In this document: piece by piece, positions 1 to 11,805 of the stretch | Layout of the letters: every line of letters starts with the position of its first letter | Position numbering within the stretch: the first letter of the stretch is position 1 | Origin: Symsagittifera roscoffensis | Taxonomy: Eukaryota; Xenacoelomorpha; Acoela; Convolutidae | Assembly (NCBI RefSeq): GCF_963678635.1 | Contig: NC_087065.1 | Coordinates: forward strand, 71,931,345-71,995,344 | Direction: 5' to 3' | DNA: 64,000 bases | Notes under the pieces: generated by a model | What the model was told of the DNA's origin: nothing | Seen by the model: only the letters and a program-made list of their open reading frames with translations | The model's database searches: none | Translations under genes and position numbers: made by a program

Positions 1-611
1 TTCACACTAGCCGATTATCGGTCCAAAGATCTGGAAACTAGCACAATATGATGTTATCAGTCAATTTAAAAGATAGTGTACTCACTACCCAATCAAACAC
101 AGTTTAGGTTGATTTAAAATCAAAAACAAAAATTATATATTGACACAATATGAATGTATATATAAAAAACGTATGTGTCTTGTACTCTTAGTCGGTCGCA
201 GTACAATAGTCGAACCTGTCTTTTAAAGAAAAAGCTTTCCCTGCTTGGTGCTGCACCAAACAGACAAAACTTTGAAGGCAGTTATTTTCTCAAGTGGGCG
301 TCTATTGCACCCACCGAGTACTGTGTTACCTATCTGCCTTCGGACTGCCCGAGCTAGACCTACTAAAATCCTCAGGGCAGTCACTTTTCCCAAAAACTTA
401 TTATGTTCCAATCCACACCAATGAGTCACGCTCTTTTTAATTTAGACTTAGTGTCGCGAATATCCGAGTTCGGACCTGTTTTGTATTAGTCTGGTTCTTT
501 TTGAAAGGCAAGTTACCAGTGCAGTCACTGATACCTAGCCTGTGTATTAATAACCTAATACCTCTCGCTTTTTAGTCTTTCTTTCGTTTACCTAAGTCCT
601 TAATAAAATAA
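1..611. other. Intergenic DNA, no gene seen
   Basis: AT-rich sequence without a convincing open frame. The short frames on both strands (about 60-68 codons) have no recognisable motif and look like chance frames. Confidence 0.5.
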
Positions 612-855
612 TACCCCTCCGGATTGGCACAAATAGGACCCTTACGGACTGTCAGAATATAGACCCCTCCGGATTGGGACCCCTCCGAGTTAGTTAATAG
701 TAGACCCCTCCGGATTTGGACCCCTCCGAATTAGCAACTATAAGACCCCTCCGGATTCGAACCCCTCCGGTTTTGTGGAAAGTAGACCCCTCCGGATTCG
801 GACCCCTCTGACTTTGAAAAATTTCGACCCCTCCGGATTGGGAGCCCTTAGCTCT
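612..855. repeat. CCCCTCCGGATT minisatellite cluster
   Basis: About eleven copies of ACCCCTCCGGATT or close variants lie within 245 bp. They come in pairs 16 bp apart (starts near 663/679, 745/761, 786/802, 827/843), and the pairs repeat every 41-50 bp. The second member of each pair is more degenerate (CCGAGTT, CCGAATT, CCGGTTT). This is a dimeric-unit minisatellite. No coding frame runs through it. Confidence 0.85.
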
Positions 856-894
856 GTCAAAGTAGCTTTTCGTAGTTTTCTTAATTTCAGCTTA

Positions 895-3710
895 TACCCC
901 TCCGGATACGTTCTGCGTTGCTTTTATGCTGTTTGAATTAACTGGGAAGGGTATAGGGTCCTTTCCTAGACCCCTCCGGATTGAAGTTAAGGCACTTATT
1001 TGACAGTTCAAACTAACGGTGAAGGGTCTTATCACTTGCCTAATTTCGACTCTATTATGGTTGTCTTGTGCCTTCAGCCCTCCCTTTTTGTCTAGAACTG
1101 TCCTAAGTTACTTAGTTCAATCGCTATCAACTTTTGGTAGGGGTATAAGGGTTTTTCAGAAAAATTTATAAAACGTGAAGGGTGTACCCCTCCGGATTTG
1201 TGTAATTTGCTAAAAACAATCTCAAAAAATTTTCTCGCTCGCTTTTTCGAGTAATTCTCTTTCCTACTAGTAAGTTCAGCTAATTTCTGATCTAATGGTA
1301 CCAAGATTGACTCGATATGCTCTGTAGTTCCAAAGTTATTAACCAAAACGTCTTTTTTCCAAACTCAAAAATTTTCTCTCTTATAGGTTCCGCCTAACTT
1401 TTTCCGCAAATCTGGTCCTTTCGACCTAAAAATTATTGATCTGAGCTCAGAAGGCCTATACTCTTCTAGTTCAATGCAAAAGACCCGATCTAAAACGCTT
1501 TTGTAGAAAAAATTTGCGAAAAACTATGCTACCTGGACCCCTCCGGATTGATGAATCCACCAAATCAAACACGTTATGTTCGATTTCTCTGCAACCCGGA
1601 AGGCTTTCGGGTAGCGGGTTTTAAAACTCGTAGATTCACTAGTGGACGTTGTCCGAACAACTATTTTTACTGTCCTAACTCAAAGATTTCAAAAAATTTT
1701 CTGATTTTATAGTGCTTCTTACTATCAAAAAATGGGAAAATTTGGTTTTTGGTACCAAACTAGTTCCAACCACTTCCGAACTAAAGTTAACCGGTTCTAT
1801 TTATTACAGTAGTGCAGTTACGATGTAACACACTAACTTAGCGCTTTTTTCCGTTTCAAAAAATATCGATATCTCAAAAATCGCGACTTGTGGGGGGATC
1901 AAAATATCGCTATTTTGACCCTAAAAACCGGTCTGTTCTCGTTGTTTTTCACTGAAAAACGATATAAGACTATTAATATAGGCTATATAAGTAATAATAT
2001 TAGTAATAGTGTACCCCTCCGGGTTTGTTTATTATCCGAATTAAGGTGCTTAACTCGGATATTCGCAGTTCGGTGAAGGGTCACTACAGTGCAGCACTGT
2101 CGAGCCCCCCACAGATTACTATCTTACTTTTTGTACCAAAAGGGATACAAAACTTGTTAACGATACCCAACAGTCGATTGTTGTTGTCGTTGAGCCCCTT
2201 CTTGTTGCTCCTTGTACTGCTTGCCGGATCGGTCTTCACCCAGGACCCTTCCGAATTGAGCGCAAATCAGCTGACCCTTCCGGATTGAGCGCAATTTATC
2301 ATTAACGTGCTTAAATGCTCAAATAACCCTACAGTACAAGCCTCACAAACGGGCCACAAAATTGATCGTAACGATCCTGACTGATATAAATGCCTGTAAC
2401 AACAATATATCTATCAACAACAAACGGGGGGGTTGAATCACATCTTGTCTGGGGGGATGATTTCTACTGATTTTTTTACTTTTTTATTGTTTTTGGTTTT
2501 TTCGGTTATTTTTTATGTTTTTTGTTTTTCTTGGGTACTATACTATTTTTTGTTTGGTTTTACTTATATCTTTAAGTGTTTTTGGTCACCAACCACTCAG
2601 GGGACGAGGAGACGGCCGATCCCCCCACCCTTCCTGGTTCGTGAATTTTCGGTCTTAACTAGGTTAAAAAACTATTCACGGCAATCCGGAAGGCCTCCGC
2701 GTTCCGAACTACCCTTCCGCCCCGGCGGTTTAGGCCTATTAAGGGCGTTAATGTGAGCATCCGCTCGGCGCGGAGTGCTCGTTAACGGTTCCGCCGGTCA
2801 TGATGTTATAAAAGAATAACACCCAGGAGCGCCATAAAAACATACATGTAACATTCGCCCGGAAGATACATGTCGACGGATAACAAAACTAAGTCTTAAG
2901 ACGACTGGCTAGCGTCTAAACAGAGCTTTGCATGTTTTTCACCGTCTCTACCAAGCCAGTACTTTTCGGTGGTCTTTTCCAACATCGGGTCGACAAAAAC
3001 GTTACCGCTCTCCGGCTTCGACCAGAACGCTCAAATTAACTGAATTACATGCAAAAATAGTGAGCTCATGGCTGGGTCTCAGTATCCCCAGACCACGAGG
3101 TCACTCCTAAAAACAGGGCTACTACTTATTATATTACTATTGTTTTTGTTCAGTAGATAAAAATCATCATCTCCATCGAAGATGGATCAACCCTTTCCCC
3201 CCAACTCTTAGCACCTCATCCTTGTCAAAACTAATCCAAATATCAATTAAATTCAAGTCAGGACATGACAGGATGCTAAAAGTTCATATGAGTCAATAAA
3301 AGTTTTCCGTCCCGAGACCCTTCCGGATTCTTGAATCCGCTGAATCAAGCCCGTTGATCTTGATTTCTTCCTAATCCGGAAGGCTGGTTTCTTACCCTTC
3401 ACCGTTGTTTGCAACGGCCTTGCAACTATTGTAGCAGCACAATAGTTGCAACTCGGAACGTTCTCTGCAATCTGCTGCTGTTTTTCAATCACGATTCTCG
3501 TTGTTCTCGTCAGCGTAACTAACGTTGTTGTGTTTTTTCACTCGTTTTTTGTTAAAAATGGCCGTTTCAGCATTTCTCAGAAATGTTACGTCATCACTTC
3601 GAAAATTTAAAATTTCAAAACAGCAGAATATCCTGACCTTCACCGTTCTACCAATCATCCGATTAACGTCGTTAATCCTTCAAAATCACTAACTCGGAAG
3701 GCTTGCTGCT
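895..3710. repeat. Scattered copies of the CCCTCCGGATT motif in both orientations
   Basis: Single copies of CCC(C/T)TCCGGATT occur near 897, 969, 1188, 1538, 2011, 2245, 2274 and 3318. Reverse-complement forms (AATCCGGAAGG, CCCGGAAGG, CTCGGAAGG) occur near 1593, 2683, 3372 and 3697. Two stretches, 1538-1606 and 3314-3382, are clearly related: each begins with the motif, runs through a similar 55-bp core and ends with the reverse complement. The unit therefore has inverted ends. No gene is visible in this stretch; its ORFs (for example 2025-2288) have no recognisable domain. Confidence 0.65.
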
Positions 3711-3719
3711 AAAAATTCG

Positions 3720-5302
3720 AAGTCTGCACAAATTGCATTTTGGCCATTCTGGTCGAATGTCACAAAGTTGAGGTGACCCTCCGAAGTAACCCTCAGGAGT
3801 GACTTAAGCCCTTTAACAACCGTCCTTAGTGAAAATTGATAGGGACCCTCAGGGACAATTTAAACATCTTAAATATCGTTTTAAGGTCTAAAAAGAAGGA
3901 CGACTACTCACGTGACGTGATTATTACGAAAATAGTGGCCCAGTTGATCTGGAGATTCGTGATCAACTTTGGATTCTAAATATGGTTTCTTTCTAGGTTA
4001 GGGTTTCGCAACGTTACTTTTGTTTTAAGTAAGTTTTAGTTTACCACATTTACGCTCCTCCAATAATGAATGATATCAAATGAATGGTTTCAAGACTAAA
4101 TTTAACTTGAGCGCACACCAATTTATAGCACTATAGTCTTAAAGTTTTTTTAGCACAGAAAGTCTTAATGGTTTGACCTACAAGTTTGAAGAGACGAAAG
4201 TTCTCGAGTTTTCCAAATGTACCAAATGAATGCAGCTTCTTGAATTGCCCAAAACTGCTAGATTGTAGGATGTAGGATACATAGAAACTCTGACTAGACA
4301 CAGTTGCTGCGCTTGATCTATGTTTCAGCTCGTCGTCAGGATGTTGTCATCTTGCTGGAGTACGTGAAAAGTGTCACTGTCGACCGCGAACTGTCACCAT
4401 GTAAGAACCTCATTGGTCTCTTCCCTTTTAAAGAACTTCATATGTTTAACTGCATTTTGTTCTAGCAGTATCTTCATGTATGGCCCGACAGTGTGTGGGC
4501 CCGACAGTGTGTTGGCCCGACAGTGTCTTCAACCTTTCCTCAGCTTGACTCAGAGAATAAATTTAAGTCAGTATAGATCTTTATTATTTTCACTCCCGAC
4601 TGTTTTGTATCAAGCTAATAATCTTTCCCACGTCTAATTTGTTCATTTTATTTACATTAGGTCAACAATAATTCATTCCGTCTCATAACTTGAATAACTT
4701 AAATTAAGCAACTAAATATAGCATGAAATGATTATTGAAATTATCATGACTATTAATGACACCATTTTAGGGGGTCACACGGGAAGTCTTCGGCAACGAT
4801 TGTACAGCTACAATCGTTACAATTCGGACAGCTTCTTTTGTAATTTCAGTCGTCAATGTCGCATGTCGCTGTGTCTTCGCAAAAATCTGTCTGTTTTGTT
4901 CCATTCGCGACAATCTTCGTTCTGATTTTTCTCTCATTTTCAGTTGTAGCGATATTTCAAGGTCGTGACATGTCTTTATTTTAAAACTAGTTTGTATAAA
5001 AGTTTTCGTCACTTCGATTTGACCTTTCCTAATTCGTTAAATCGTACGATTAGCACAGTTAATCTACCAAAACTGTCAATCTTCCCAGTCTACGGTTACA
5101 TTAAAATTTCGAAATTGCCATGCATTTTGGCTCCATTTTGGTTGAATGTCACACAGAATAGGCCGACTGATATATCATACTAAAGCCCTTGCAATCGTGA
5201 ATCGAACTTCAAAAAATCAAAATATTGCTCATTATATGGAAATTTACTGTTGTTTTTACTTTTAAGATAGAAAAACTTGATTTTAGTTTTGGATGTTTAA
5301 TT
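3720..5302. other. Intergenic DNA, no gene seen
   Basis: Apart from the short tandem repeat at 4487 I see no gene. The ORFs here (for example 4371-4637 and 4767-5012) lack recognisable motifs and overlap each other on opposite strands. Confidence 0.5.
4487..4532. repeat. Short tandem repeat, three GGCCCGACAGTGT units
   Basis: Three consecutive copies of GGCCCGACAGTGT separated by GTG- or TT-type spacers, period 15-17 bp. Confidence 0.8.
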
Positions 5303-6180
5303 CAGCGCTTAATTGGCAAAAAGAATTTTTTTTTCTTAAAAAAAACTAAAATATTGCGCTAAAAATTTAGAAAAAAAAGTTTTTTGAAGTTTTTTTTAAT
5401 TTTTTTTTTGTTTTTATTTCATTTTTGGAGACAAATGTCGTCTATCATGCCTAGTTTACTAACTTTCTACGCAATCATTAAGTTCTCAAATCACACCACA
5501 TACTAAAAAGCACAATAATTTGAATTAAATTTTAAAAAATTCTTTTTTTATGAAAATAGTGGGAACACTCTGTCCTACTTGCAGTTACAGTCTATCCTTG
5601 TTCAATTATACGTTTAGTAGCCAGGGCAAAATTTGCACCTTGTTCAATTTTTTACGAAGCATTTTTATGCAAAATACGTTTGTGCTTTTTTTAGTTTCAT
5701 CTCGTGTAAAAACATGATTTTTCATAAACATATGGATGGATCAGAAGATAAAAAGACTGGAAAAAAACTATGAACTCGTCATTTTTATTTTTGCTTTTGA
5801 AAACAATTTCGATATTTTTCTCTTGGCTTTCAATGACTCAATTTGCTTGATGCACTTCTTGTCCATGTGCTGACTCCAGCTAAGGTCAGCAGATATGATG
5901 AGGAAACCCAAATTTGAAGACCACACTTTTTTGATAAGCAGCATTAGTAGCAAAACTTTAGTGTGTCATTCATTCAACGTTACTTTGCATAATGTTTTTG
6001 AGCATTTACTTAGTTTGGATCACATTATAAGTATTCCTGCCCTGCATACTAGCTCATGCGGCCTTTTTCCACACCCCATCACTTCAAATTCATCGTAAGT
6101 ACACTTTAACGTAGTCATAATGCAAAAAAAAATTGGCATGGTGGACAAACGAAATACTGTGAATAAATTTACTCACACAG

Positions 6181-6220
6181 AGACAAAGCTGAGCTTCGCA
6201 TCACTTGCGATACCAAATAG
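6181..6220. repeat. GCGAAGC-hairpin dispersed repeat (unit A; second copy at 13334-13370)
   Basis: AGACAAAGCTGAGCTTCGC then ATCACTTGCGATACC. The unit B copy reads GACGAAGCTGAGCTTCGC and so has the better stem. Confidence 0.75.
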
Positions 6221-6330
6221 GTAAAAACATTGAATTGATTTTTTTGAAGAAACCATAAAAAACCAAGAAAAGCCTTTTTGCAAATGTTATAGAAAACGAT
6301 AACCTAAGACTATGCGCGCTAGTCTAAACG

Positions 6331-7683
6331 AATCTCTTCAAGAAAATCTGGTAATTGAACGTCTGGTATTTGGACGACGGGAACCTTGCCGAGAATTACC
6401 TGAAGGTTCTGAGAGATCTCCAAATGATCATCACAGAGTGTCGAAGCATCGGACTGGAGATAAATCCCAAAAAAATATGAATTGATTTTTCTTGGTCAGC
6501 CAACAGACTTCCAGAAAAATCAAATAATTGAAGCATTTAACAGTGTATGCTCAGAAGTTTCTATCACGCGTCTGGAGAATCGGGTCTTTCTGGGTGCTCC
6601 ACTTGGAGATTCGTCTGTACACGATCTACTCCAGCAAAAAACCGAAAATCTTCAACGCCTCACCGGCAGCTTGTCCAAACTTGATAGCCATCATGCGCTG
6701 TTATTTTCACTAATTCATTCAGTATTCCAAAACTCATGTACTACCTCCGATTTCCACCATGCTTTCTCAAACCAGATCTACTACAAAAATACGACTCTAT
6801 CGTTACCACTGCTCTCGAAAAGACTTGCAACATCCATCTCACTCCTGCGGCCTACAATCAGGCATCTCTGCCTACCTCTATGGGTGGACTTGTCATTGAA
6901 TCTGCAACGCTCCTAGCACCTTCTGTCTACCGGGCTTCTGCTGTTGCTTGCAAGGAAACGTCAAAGCTAATCCTGCGAGACTCGTTTGAGATACCTAATC
7001 CGACTATTCTTGAAGTGGTGGACTTTTGGTACCACCTATCAAATTGCCCCGAAAAGCCAGTCACTTATCAAATTCAAAAATCTTGGACTCAACAGTGCCA
7101 TGAATTCAAATTACCGCAATTGAAACCAAATGACGACGAAAACACACGAGCTAGATTTGGTGCTTTCAGTAGAAAATGCAGTGGGGCGTGGCTCAACGCG
7201 CTACCATGTGCCAATCTTGGCCTGAAAATGACAAACAATCAAAAGAAAATTGCTGTTGCTTTGAGATTAGGGATCAGAAAAAGCGAACCACATTTGTGTG
7301 TATGCGGGCACCAAGTAGACTCAGATGGTACCCACGGGCTGTCATGCACGAAAAGCGATGGATGTTTCAGCAGACACACCGCTCTGAATGTGCTAATAAA
7401 GCAGTCACTAGGCTCAGTTCACGTCCCTACCAATCTCGAACCTCCTGGACTAAGGAATCGCGATGGCTAGAGACCAGACGGCTTGACAACTTCAACATGG
7501 ATAAGAGGCGCCTGTCTGATTTGGGACAATATGGTCGTTGATTCACTATCACCTGCACGACTCTGAGACTACCAAACCGAATCAGTCATATCTACAGCAG
7601 AAGTAATCAAATGTCGGAAAAATGAAGAACTATCAAATGCAGGATACATATTCCAACCTCTTTTCGATTTCGATATCACATGA
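6331..7683 (+). pseudogene. Non-LTR-type reverse transcriptase pseudogene, C-terminal half (unit A)
   Basis: The catalytic motif YLDD, in context VWYLDDGNL, lies at 6367-6378. The frame then passes through LGAPLGD (about 6593), a GGL segment with many alanines (6880-6930), and a Cys/His cluster CVCGHQVDSDGTH followed by RH..LN (7297-7400). It ends with EPPGL..DG, RPDGL, a WD...VVDS segment and AE.IK. I recognise this order from invertebrate retroelement polyproteins; the last part resembles a restriction-enzyme-like endonuclease, which is inference. The 5' half of the RT is absent. Lesions: a one-base shift in the A7 run near 6472, another shift near 6730-6790, TAG at 7468 and TGA at 7564. 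It is not functional. The exact clade is not resolved. Confidence 0.75.
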
Positions 7684-7755
7684 ATGTCCTTCTAGTCTTA
7701 TCTTATCGGTAACCCTTGTATCGGGCTTGAATGGCCATTAGTCGTCCTCAGTATA

Positions 7756-8583
7756 CTAGGCCCATAATCCAGCTGCTTTCCTTGAGCGCTTTCGAAGAAA
7801 TCCCACGTGTACTGGTATCAGCTGGGTTGTCACTGCTAAGTATTTGATACCACTAATCAGTGGTGGTAGACTCCAGAATCTCACCAGTGCATTACTAAAA
7901 AACGGGTGATTTAAATCGGATGGCTCAGTGATATAGCTGCGAGGTTTTGCCAGAGAACCTAACAAAGGAAGACCTGAGTGCCATTCAAAGAAATGCTTTT
8001 TGATTTCGTCTGCGAGATCATCGCCCATTTTTGACCACTGATTCGCCAAATATCTTTTAATAGAAGGGGAGCCCTCACAGTAAACGGAGCTAATAATCCA
8101 ATTGGATCAAAAACAGAGGAAACAAAACTCAACACAGTACGCTGAGTGATTGCTTTGACTAGTGGACGATCAACCCCTCTACTTATGACCAAGGTATCTT
8201 CCAATTAAGACCGAGGACTTGTGATGACTGGTTTGGACGCTTACAAATATCTTTAACAGAGGAATTGGACACACGGTTGTCCGGACAAAGAGCGGTTGTT
8301 ACATCGGGCACGTTGCTTACAAACTTTATCAGATGACACCCACCTAGTTTAAGCAACGAGATCAATCCCTACCTAATTTCATGGCGTGATCACAGTTTTG
8401 AAAAAAAATCCAGGTAATTATCCATATAAAACTTCTGGACAACAGCTGAAGCAGCTTCGGGGTACTCAGCTTGATGATCAGTTGCAGTCTTCTGCCGAGC
8501 AAATTCTCACAAGTCGGCTTGCAGAAAATGTAACGAGTGTATTGGTGAACTGCCAAATTTGATGTGGGGTCCTCCCGCCTCAA
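7756..8583 (-). pseudogene. BEL/Pao reverse transcriptase region (unit A)
   Basis: Read on the minus strand from 8583 down, fragments in several frames match the BEL/Pao RT order: a Y.RYIF segment, the catalytic FYMDN motif (8431-8417), LLKLGGCHLIKFVSN, LGL.W, then VLSFVSSVFDPIGLLAPFTVRA, which is the hallmark of Pao polymerases, and a following LADEI...F..W segment. The active-site YMDD reads YMDN, so the second catalytic aspartate is lost. Frames change at about 8365, 8200 and 8050. No RNase H or integrase follows before the facing retroelement remnant, so the 3' half is missing. Confidence 0.85.
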
Positions 8584-9203
8584 AAAGCGGAGAGAAGGTT
8601 GATCTTGTTCACGGACTCCAACTTTTAAAACACCCCTTCAATGTCGACTGAAAGGGCGTATATGCCGACGGAATCTTAAAAAAACAAAAATGAAGTTTTG
8701 AAGGAGATCCGGGCCAACCAACAGAGGTTTGTTCTGTGCCACTTTGATGCATCATCGAAGACTCGGCACACCTTACCGGGTTTGTTCAGGTTCAACGCCG
8801 GATAATGCGGGAGATTCCACTCACGATCGGCTCGTGATTTGGTATCGTGTGCCTTAACGGTTATGACATATCTTTTTTGTATATCATCTCTAATTATTTC
8901 GGCGTAATTCTCACAGTGCTAAGGATCCTTATCTAACCTCCTTTCTAAATTTTTTACTTGAGCTGAAGAGGAAAATTAGTTAAATTACCTTAATTATCAA
9001 TCCAAAGCATTGCTACAATGTAACTCTCACCATCGTGAAATATGTCATTTTTCAAAATAAACGAAGCGCGTTTGTCGGTGGCGGAAGGGGCATCTACTTT
9101 CTTGAAGGCTCCATACGATTCCAACTCATACCAAGTTTTAATTATGTCAGCTAGAGCCGTGTCGAATTAAAGGGTGGTAATAACGGACCACTAACAACCC
9201 AAC

Positions 9204-9515
9204 CTATTGGAAGGGGTACGGCGCACGGAGAATTGGATTCCTCCCTAGACGGTACTCAACGGGTCTTATTGCGTGGTAGAAGTCTTGTCTAATAATTATT
9301 TCGACTTCCTCATACTTATATTGTACAAGTTTTATTTGAGCCAATTGCGGTTGTTTTTCCGGTAATTCAGGAGGACTTATGCTAACCGATCCAATGCGAA
9401 CATGATTTTCAACATCAGCTCCAAAAGAAAACTTGAAACTTGAAAACTTACTGGATGAGTTTTCATCAAGCTCGTGAAATTGAATCCATTTATGTTGAGG
9501 ATAACGGAGTACCAA
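9204..9515 (-). pseudogene. BEL/Pao aspartic-protease-region fragment (unit A)
   Basis: A 103-codon minus-strand frame ends with EIIIRQDFYHAIRPVEYRLG, which fits the 'lliGqD.y.li.p' segment just before the reverse transcriptase in Pao peptidase polyproteins. Its position, between the zinc-knuckle region and the RT, is right. The catalytic DTG/DSG is not visible in this frame. A stop follows where the polyprotein should continue into the RT. Confidence 0.6.
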
Positions 9516-9763
9516 ACAAAAGGAGACAATTTACGATATCGAAGGATACCCATGAGTGCGTGGAAGCACTATCACAATAAACTAATGCATTAGTATTCTT
9601 CGCATCCGAAGAAACAGCGAGTGACGCAACTGGCAGGAGGCCTTTTGTTGACTCCTGGCTATGAATATCGCCGATGGCAGCGTTAGTCGATACATGTTTA
9701 GTGTTTGCGTTACCTGACGATCTGGAATTTTCAGTATCCTTTGGAGGGAAATTTTTTCAGTTT

Positions 9764-9966
9764 CCGGCTAGAGCATGTTGTGAGTGTTTCACAATCTGGT
9801 TTGGGGCACTCTGTGGCCTTGCTTCAAATACAAAAGCTGTGATTGCTCTGTAAGCACGCAAAGCAAAATTTTTGTTAGGCTACATACTTCTCACGTTGCG
9901 TAGCGTTTTTTCCTTTGAATACCGCGCAATTCCAAAGAGCGTATTGGCCTTTACATACAGAACATC
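9764..9966 (-). pseudogene. BEL/Pao gag zinc-knuckle region (unit A)
   Basis: The minus-strand translation gives a Cys-rich stretch: CSVC, WNC, CFACLQSNHSFC and ECPKPDCETLTTCSSR. This is the repeated CX2C/CX4H-type pattern between gag and protease in BEL/Pao elements. It is interrupted by an in-frame TAG after YVA and a TGA after SFCI. In unit B the first cysteine codon has additionally become a stop, a lesion private to that copy. Confidence 0.7.
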
Positions 9967-10458
9967 GACGAAACTTTGGGTTTTTCTTAGTCTTATCACT
10001 TACTTTAGCGTTAATTCCGAACACTTCCATGCCTACTTTTTGTTCCACTGGTTCTTCAGACTTACTCTTAGAATTAAGTAACTTTAGCTTCTCATGACCC
10101 TCCGCTTTTTCTGTTAGCCATTTGTTGAAATCTAGCAGAGTTGGTCGATGCCACTGACGTCCTAAGGTTTGCCATGATTTTGCCTCTTTAAGGTTCGGAA
10201 AAGCTTACACACAATTTTAGTCAGTGAAAAAACAACACTTTTCAGCTCGTCGTTAAATGACAGAGACTTGAATACGGCAACGAGTTCAGAAAATTTGAAG
10301 AAAAAGCTAATTACACTTTTCGAATTGTGCATTTACTGAGTTTATCTAGATGAGCCCCTACTACGGCATGCGGCTGCCCGAATTTTCTGTGAAGAGTTGC
10401 TAATGCGTCCTTTTATAGTACTGCGCTATAGCTATACTCAACGATTGTGGATTTGGCT

Positions 10459-10722
10459 TTACACACTACGAGCGTTTTCAGATATGAGTTTTTCATCATC
10501 ACTGAGTATGGCTGAATCAGCCGTCGATTTGAACTGGCCAAACCACTCATGCCGATTAAGTGGATTGCCATCGAACTTTGTTAGCTTCTTTTCAGGAAGA
10601 TGATCTTTTCGGCTGTGCATGAGTATATCGACCATTTCTCGTGCCAAAAGTAGACGCTCGACGTGTGTACCGTGTGAATTACGGAGAGTTGGCGCTATTA
10701 ACTCGAAATTTTTGTTTCTCAA
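10459..10722 (-). pseudogene. BEL/Pao gag fragment, DUF1759-like (unit A)
   Basis: An 87-codon minus-strand frame contains LPEKKLTKFDGNPLNRHEWFGQF followed by SDDEKLI. This matches the 'LPkl.lpkFdGd...w..F...F....l.d.eKl.yL' signature of the DUF1759 gag domain of Pao-type elements. The frame ends where the family normally continues for over 100 residues, so it is a decayed piece of gag. Its position, upstream of the zinc knuckles on the minus strand, is as expected. Confidence 0.75.
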
Positions 10723-11256
10723 CTTGTATGAGGAACAAAAACATTGAGAGGAGCAACCGGAGTTACTGCGGAAAAATCTTTGTGGAAGAAACGTAGTTTT
10801 GTTGCGCTGACGTTAAGGGCAGTAAAATAATGGGCAGTAACAGTCCACGTAACTGTCGCCTATTTATTTCACATATGAGGTTAAGAAAAACAGGCCCTAT
10901 AACCATTGGCTCAAGGGTCAGGGACACTATCTCTTGTGCTTTTATACCTCATTCAGTCGGAGCCAATTCGGTTCGCGTAAGACATGAGACTACAAATTGT
11001 GTTAACGCTTAAAGGCCACTAAAAATACCCCCAGTCTAAGAATAAGAACGCCCCCATGGGCATCTCTAAATATCTAAAACACACGAAAACAATTAAAAAC
11101 AAGGTCGGAAGCTCTAGTATACCATTAGTTTTATTAGACAGTGAACCTTTGATCCAGTTCAGATGGACCAACCTAAAACTTGCCTTATCTCAACATAATC
11201 ACATAAAATGCACTCAAAAAATTTAAATTAGGTACTAGAAGTTTTAGTTACTAACG

Positions 11257-11805
11257 GGAACCTCTATTTGTTGTTGTGATGATATTACAGGTGCCCGGTA
11301 GCCATTTACTACTGACCCTGTTTTTCGCTGATTTAAAGAAACCTAGTTAATTGCATTTGATGCAGGAACGAACGGTGCTACACCAGAAGGAACGTTTGCA
11401 GATGTTGTCGGAGCAAAACAGCCTTCAGAAGTTACCGGGACTACTGAGCCTGTGTTTGTTTTTTCCAGAACTGGATGGGCAAACATAACAATTTACTGAG
11501 GCAAATTATTAGAAAACGATTGCATGAACTGCTGTAAGCTTAATAGGTTATTAGCGGAATCCAGCGAGAGCTGCTGTTGAACCAAAATTGAGAAAAAATG
11601 TAGTTGTCCTTGAATATGGTTACTGAAATACACTCCCGGATCTCTAGAAGCTGCCTGGCCATTATTCACTCCTGCAAAACTTGATGTGACCATGGAACTT
11701 GCTAGTACAGGATAACTTTGTTCAGGAGCTATCGAACGAACGTGCAGCTCTTGATTTGGGATCTACAACAGCGTCAGGCTGCTTGTGGTCAAAGATTTGA
11801 TCCAT
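11257..11805 (-). pseudogene. Putative BEL/Pao gag N-terminal region (unit A)
   Basis: From an ATG at 11805 a minus-strand frame runs into a Q/S/N-rich, probably disordered region after a frameshift near 11720. It then stays readable to 11257 with in-frame stops at about 11493 (TAA) and 11350 (TAG). No domain is recognisable. The assignment to gag rests on its place upstream of the DUF1759-like segment on the same strand and on the same decay in unit B. Confidence 0.45.

Noticed and set aside
612-855. CRISPR-like array
   Set aside because: The repeats are too short and degenerate, spacers are not of constant length, and the DNA is eukaryotic.
2025-2288. 87-codon plus-strand frame with a leucine-rich stretch
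   Set aside because: Overlaps the CCCTTCCGGATT repeats and has no motif or supporting context.
5768-6098. Frames on both strands repeated at 12920-13252
   Set aside because: Kept in both duplication units only because the DNA is duplicated; no recognisable domain on either strand.
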